Origin: Panax quinquefolius
Lineage: Eukaryota > Streptophyta > Magnoliopsida > Apiales > Araliaceae
Direction of reading: 5' to 3'
DNA length: 64,000 bases
NCBI GenBank assembly: GCA_020205615.1
Contig: JAINUW010000716.1
Location: 372,001 to 436,000 of the forward strand
Made by a program: the position numbers and the translations under genes. Under the pieces are notes generated by a model, which made no database searches, had not been told where the DNA came from, and was given only the letters and a program-made list of their open reading frames with translations. Below, one piece after another: positions 59,028-64,000 of the stretch (positions are counted from its first letter, which is position 1; every line of letters begins with the position of its first letter).

Positions 59028-60674
59028 ATATCTGGACAACAAGTCTCCAAATCACCTCAAAAAGGGTGTGGTAAATTCTAACTTGGAGCTTTCCAAAATG
59101 CAGTTTTATGACTACATGCATTATTTTAACATACGTCTACAGTAGAGTTAAAAATGCGTGACTACCCAATGCCTACATTTTGGGAAATTTTTTCCATAGC
59201 TCTCATTGTAAATAGGACTATCCACATACACATAGACATGTCTAGGTGGCCATTCAGTAGCACACCTGCCCACAGTCATAAACATTCTACATGCATTAAT
59301 ACATTACAGTAAAAAAATCCGTAAGGGTAGCCTAATTACCAAGATTACTTTGCTTTTTCACCTTAGCTCATTTGTCCTCAAATAAGATAAGAAATAGCAT
59401 AAAAAAGTGCCAATTTGACTGTTTCAAAAGTCAGATTATTTCACATCATTATGTTCAACATGGTTTAATACTAACATTTTCTATGTTGAATATTTTTATC
59501 ACATCATATGAGCATGCATATTCACTACAATGTGTTTAGACGCATTTCATATCATAAGTTCTTTTCCAACGGATAAAAACTAGAAAAGAAAACATGCATA
59601 TGTTACCAGGACAGTGTAGAACACTTGTACGGTGATAGAATTTGTAGAAAGACGCCTGAACTCAGCAAATCTGAAGAAGAGCTCTTGGATTTTCTTCGCG
59701 GTGCAACATGAAAATAACTTATGAAAGCAAGAAGCAACTTAAATCTACCCACAGTTGGCCATAGGTGTACCTACGGCTCCCCTGGGTGGGGCCCACCCCT
59801 CTGACTCGGTCCAGTTCCAGTTGCAAAGGAGTTCTTACAAGCTAAAAAGGCCAAATCAGGAATAAAAACGCTACGCGATTGAGCAGAATAGCTTGAAATC
59901 CTGGTTTTCACAGGTCAAGTTGTGGCTTTAAATAATACTCATTGGAATTCACCCAAACATAGTGTATACTATGCCAATGATCTCAGCCATTTCAAACTAT
60001 GTTTGGAAATACCTCACGAAGGTCTGATGCCATCAATCAAGGGTCGTAGCCCTAAAATCTTTTCCCCAACGAGTTTTTATACAATCATCCATTGATGCAC
60101 ACGTCAACGAAGGTCAAGCAGCATTGACATTATCCCCAGCAGGGATCTTATCTGTTGATGCACATGTCAATGAAGGTCGTGCAAACCCAACAACACCGAT
60201 CGTTGGCGATGAATCGCGAGAAAAATGAAAAGACACAGCGGTACAAACCAGGGAAGAACATCCTCATCGGGGATGACCGATGATGGAATATGATATACAC
60301 ATCCTCAATAAACAAAGCTTTATCCCCACATAGTCTCTTGTACATGAGAGATGCATCTTCAGTGTGAAGTCTGTATCAAGGATTAAAGACTTTGATGATA
60401 ACCCCAATTTCAACATCCTGGAAGCTCCTGAGAGCATTGGATTACACGTCCAAGATAGTTCATGAGGGTTGTCAGTAATAATTGTTAATCCAGGTAGAAG
60501 TCAAGGGGAGCCGGTAATCATCCCACCATGTTGGAGAATAATCCAATAAACCACATATATTCGCATCATGTTGTTGTGCATTGCATCATGATCATGTTGT
60601 TGCATTTCAAGTGTCTAGTTTTCTTTATCCTATCAATGCCTTTTCATTGCATGAATATGATGAAGAGGGGCATC
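59028..60674. other. T3 region between PMD gene and 3' LTR
   Basis: Non-coding, collinear with T2 53399-55465 but shorter in the repeat zone (60060-60190). The GC-rich box is at 59755-59785 (GGCCATAGGTGTACCTACGG). The polypurine tract AAGAGGGGCATC occupies 60663-60674. Confidence 0.65.
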
Positions 60675-61207
60675 TGTAGACACTCAAAATTTTTTGCATA
60701 CATGTTACTAACATTATAGGAGGGCAAAATCGTCTTTCAGAGATAACCTTGGAGGACAGCTCAGCTCAATACCGAAAATCACACCGGAGAAGGCCGTTTC
60801 ATCTCGGAGATAACCCTGAGATACTCAGTCTCAGTCTCAGAAAAAACACCGAGAAAGATAATGTCAACCTTGGAGATAACCCCAAGAATTGTAGTTGCAG
60901 TTCCGAAGATAACCCCGGAGATGCTCGTTTTAACCTATGCAGTCAACTTTAACTTCAGAAATCACACCGAGGCACTTAACTCCAAATTCAAAGATAACCC
61001 CGGGAGGTTAAGCACACCTCAGAGATAACCTTGAGGACATCTAGTACTTGCAGCAGCCCAATCTCAGAGATAACCCTCAACAACGACAGCTTTATCAGCC
61101 CAAACAGGAGATAACCCTGGTAAGGGGCAAAATCATCATTTTGCCACCTCGATCTCACATTGCGCCGTATCAACATAATAGTACAACAAACATTCTACAC
61201 AGTAATG

Positions 61208-63060
61208 TGTTAGGTTTTTAATATTCATGAATGCAATCAAATTGCAAAAATAAGCGGAAACGTGGAAAATTAGAGTTTAAAAATTTTACAAACCATATAC
61301 CCAGATCACCCTTTATGCACAATTATTAATTAAACGAAGAATAAGAAATTATGAAATCCTACCCTTGTAGAAACGAGCTTCCTCGTAGTGAAGTTCACCT
61401 CCTACTTCTCATGATCTCCTTGAATCTCCTGGTAGATTCCTTCCTTTGATCAATATAAGCCACCCAAGTGTATGGCCTCTGGAGGTGATCCACCAAGGAA
61501 AAAGAATTTTCAAGAAGAAGGGGTATTGGCTCAAACCCTAGTTTTTCTATCTCTATAGAAAAAGAGCGTACTCTCCAACTCTTGGAATAATATAAATCTT
61601 GATATCTGATATAAGACTCCTCTTATAAAGATATCAAGTAACCCTATTAAAATAAGGTATTATTTAATTAAACTCTTTTAATTAAATGGGCTCCCTAATC
61701 TTATTAGGGATAATTAATTAAACTCCTTTAATTAATTTTCCTTCCTAATCCTATTAGGAATAAATGAGAGTACTTATATTAAATTAATTCCTAAACTCTT
61801 TTAGAAATTAAAATAATAATAATTGTAATAATATTAATAAGACTCCTCTTATTAATTTATATTTAATATTTCTAAAATATTAAATAATAAATATTAAGCT
61901 ATTTAATTTATTTTATCACCATAGATTAAATTAAATATACTAACTAACATATTATTACGATTATGCCATTAACTTCTTAAATAATTATTCTTCCTTTTAT
62001 GGTGTGACCCTTTAGGTTCTCCATATTAAACCAGGTTGTGAATAAATCAATTAGAACAATTCTAATCTTATTTAAATAAATAAATTAAACAATTAATTTA
62101 TTTAAATAAATAATATTTATTCTACAATAGGATAAACCTCCCTAGCGATCAACGACTTTCCAAATAATATAGATTTCAACATTAATCATAAAAGAACCTT
62201 TGAGTAAATAGTTACTGCAAGACAATTCAATCCTTCCACCATACAATGTCCCAATTAAATATAAGACATGGAATTCTTTGTCAAGTCTTATTTTATTTAA
62301 TTATATGTATTTCGACTCTTTAATGCACAACTCAAATAATGCAAATTAGAAACTCCTTTCTAATTTCATTACGCCGCCGCCAAGGACTCTTCGGGTTGTC
62401 ATTTATCGAATCACATAGGACATTTCTCTTCTTTTTAATAAGTGGTAGATTCTTTATTGATCATACATTATCTCCATGTACAACTTATTATACCCAAGCA
62501 TACCCTTTGATATACCCTAAGGGTCTTAAGGAATAAGTCAAAGTATAACTCATCATACACAAGATACTATGATGATCTCAAGTCCAAGGATCACTTGTAC
62601 TACTATCACTACTGAATTCCTATTGATGAGGCAAGTAAAACTCCATTAGGTATTCCTTAGCGAGCCACGTTCAAATGAACTTATTCTCTAATAAGCACCT
62701 ACATACTTGCTTTAGTGTCTCCACACAAATGATCATGAGATCAATCATCCTCATCCAATGAGCGAGCAACGTATGTACTAATCTATCCGGATTTACTAAT
62801 CCCCAATTTAGTAATCCAACAATTGGGAACTATTTTAGTTTTAAGCTTTCTTAGAATTTAGATCTCATTAGAATGATCATCATCATTATTCTAAAAGCAT
62901 TGCTTAAAACTATGGGTTTATCACATATTATAAAACAGCATCACGTAGATAATTAAAAGCCTTTAATAAATTAATACTTTTTATTAATAAATGAATAAGA
63001 TTGTTACAAAGTACATGCTTTATCATCAAACATGATTGGCTTGTGTGCATACTACTTTCA
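61208..63060 (+). mobile_element. Solo LTR (probably copia) inside T3 LTR
   Basis: 1,853 bp, TGTTAGGTTTTTAATATTC to ...ACTACTTTCA, flanked by perfect duplications TAATG (61203-61207 and 63061-63065). The T1 and T2 LTRs show the empty site. It is AT-rich with no protein-coding sense, and no primer site or polypurine tract. The family is not determined; start and end words resemble copia LTRs. Confidence 0.8.
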
Positions 63061-63642
63061 TAATGTCCCAGAAGAACTAAGGAGTTCCAATCCCAAGTGA
63101 ATCTAAAAACCTCTAATCCCATGTCATGGCGTAGCTCTCGACAGCAACACTCCGTAAAAGGTCTTATAGACCTCAATCGGAGGCTCAAATTAAAGTTCTA
63201 CAATTTTGAGCAGACAACACATTGTACGCATGCACGTACTTCGAGATAATGGGAATCGCGGAGCCCAGGGCACCCCAGGCAGCCGCAGGTACATCTTCGG
63301 CTACCGTAGGTGTACCTATGGCTCCCCCTCTATAAATAGAGGGATTGGGGTGGCCATTTGTAAGAGAAAACGATGAGGAAGCCCTTTCCAATTTGCTCTC
63401 TACACACCCTAAATTGAGTGCTTTCTCATTTTAAACACTTGAGAGCTTATATTCAGTCATATTTTTACTGGCGGGAGCCGATTGTTCATCCGATTAAAGC
63501 TATAGAAGTCTTCTTTGGCAGTCCACTGTAAGTCTTCTTACACACTTTAAAGCCTTTCTCTTCTACTTTACACACACCATTCTTCACATTGAGAGTCGTG
63601 TTGCGTGTGTATGCCAGAACTTCGGTAAAGTGGCTTTTATTT

Positions 63643-63704
<62 letters not shown>

Positions 63705-63758
63705 CTGTTGTCGAACTCTCATTCGATGAGCCTAGATTTTACATCCAGAGACATTTAT

Positions 63759-63806
<48 letters not shown>
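63643..63806. repeat. Two (TA)n microsatellite arrays
   Basis: About 60 bp of TA at 63643-63702 and about 42 bp at 63765-63806, separated by an LTR unit with GATGAGCCTAGATTTTACAT. Homologous tracts in T1 and T2 are shorter. Confidence 0.9.
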
Positions 63807-63808
<2 letters not shown>

Positions 63809-63856
63809 CTACTTGTAGGACTCTATTCGATGAGCCTAGATTTTACATCCGGATGG

Positions 63857-64000
63857 GGTAAGGGCTCCCTCACTGGTACTAAAATGCGGACTTTTTTTTT
63901 GTTTTTAAACAACTTAAAAAAAGTTTAATATTTTATGGAACTAGAATTTTTCCATAATATAGTATTTTAGATGTGATTTGGATACATATAACAATACAGT
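63857..64000. other. Unassigned sequence at window end
   Basis: From TGGGGTAAGGGCTCCCTCACTGG onward there is no similarity to the T LTRs; it becomes a poly-T run and AT-rich sequence. It is probably the beginning of another insertion continuing past the window. I cannot name its class. Confidence 0.4.

Larger units (their letters stand above)
60675..63856 (+). mobile_element. 3' LTR of T3, interrupted
   Basis: Starts TGTAGACACTCAAAATTTT. GATAACCCC-type repeats at 60735-61120. The solo LTR 61208-63060 interrupts it; it resumes at TAATGTCCCAG. Promoter box 63280-63325 and CTATAAATAGAGGG (63331). Two long (TA)n arrays follow. Similarity to the T2 LTR stops at about 63856, within a unit ending CATCCGGA; the remaining ~700 bp of LTR are not seen. 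Confidence 0.8.
57940..64000 (+). mobile_element. Right part of Tat element T3
   Basis: Starts at ATCTGCTGTCAGTCAAC, which continues the PMD intron/exon sequence (T2 reads ATCTACTGTCAGTCAAC at 52312). It carries antisense PMD exons 2 and 1, the upstream region, reduced repeats, polypurine tract and 3' LTR. T2 inserted at its left edge. The LTR is disrupted by a solo LTR and, near the window end, apparently by another sequence at 63857. Confidence 0.75.

Noticed and set aside
1..64000. Intact host genes
   Set aside because: All long frames belong to retroelements or their antisense cargo; no promoter-gene-terminator unit independent of the elements was found.

Overview
The window is a nested graveyard of LTR retrotransposons from a flowering-plant nuclear genome, most likely a eudicot. 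I see no intact host gene, tRNA gene or rRNA gene. The evidence is plant-type Ty3/gypsy polyproteins (chromodomain chromoviruses and Tat-lineage elements with two RNase H domains), a Ty1/copia fragment of SIRE/Maximus type, iMet-type primer binding sites, LTRs of 1.6 to 4 kb with TG...CA ends, and plant-like GT-AG introns of about 80 bp. All pol genes carry stops or frameshifts.

Layout, left to right. 1-3704: a long chromovirus LTR cut by the window edge. 3705-3940: a scrap of integrase. About 3937-7349: a second LTR family. 7344-11636: the 5' part of a chromovirus (G) with LTR, primer site, leader ORF and gag, all on +. At 11637-11769 it is joined through a repeated filler to a minus-strand Tat element (T1, 11770-20438) that keeps its 5' LTR, primer site, gag, protease/G-patch, intron, RT and RNase H. 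T1's LTR lies in the 3' LTR of a minus-strand chromovirus (O, 20439-32740). O's integrase is split by a plus-strand chromovirus (N, 21595-30911) flanked by CAATC duplications.

32821-64000 is best read as two plus-strand Tat elements, one inside the other. T3 is the outer one (32821-35441 and 57940-63856, running on to or beyond the window end). T2 (39474-57939) sits inside a T3 intron. A truncated copia element (35445-39473) lies in T2, and a deletion fused T3 directly to copia. T2 also holds a 4 kb minus-strand solo LTR (45865-49894), and the T3 3' LTR holds a 1.85 kb solo LTR (61208-63060) with perfect TAATG duplications.

The most interesting content is the antisense cargo of T2 and T3. 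Between pol and the 3' LTR, on the opposite strand, each carries remains of two non-retroviral genes: a spliced plant-mobile-domain (PMD) gene of about 600 codons, with an intron of the same position and length in both copies, and a DUF7745-like gene ending in a coiled coil. Beyond the PMD gene is a hypervariable zone that has grown into a minisatellite in T2 but not in T3. A palindromic CAGGTGTACCTG-like box lies both upstream of the PMD gene and just before the TATA box of the Tat LTRs.
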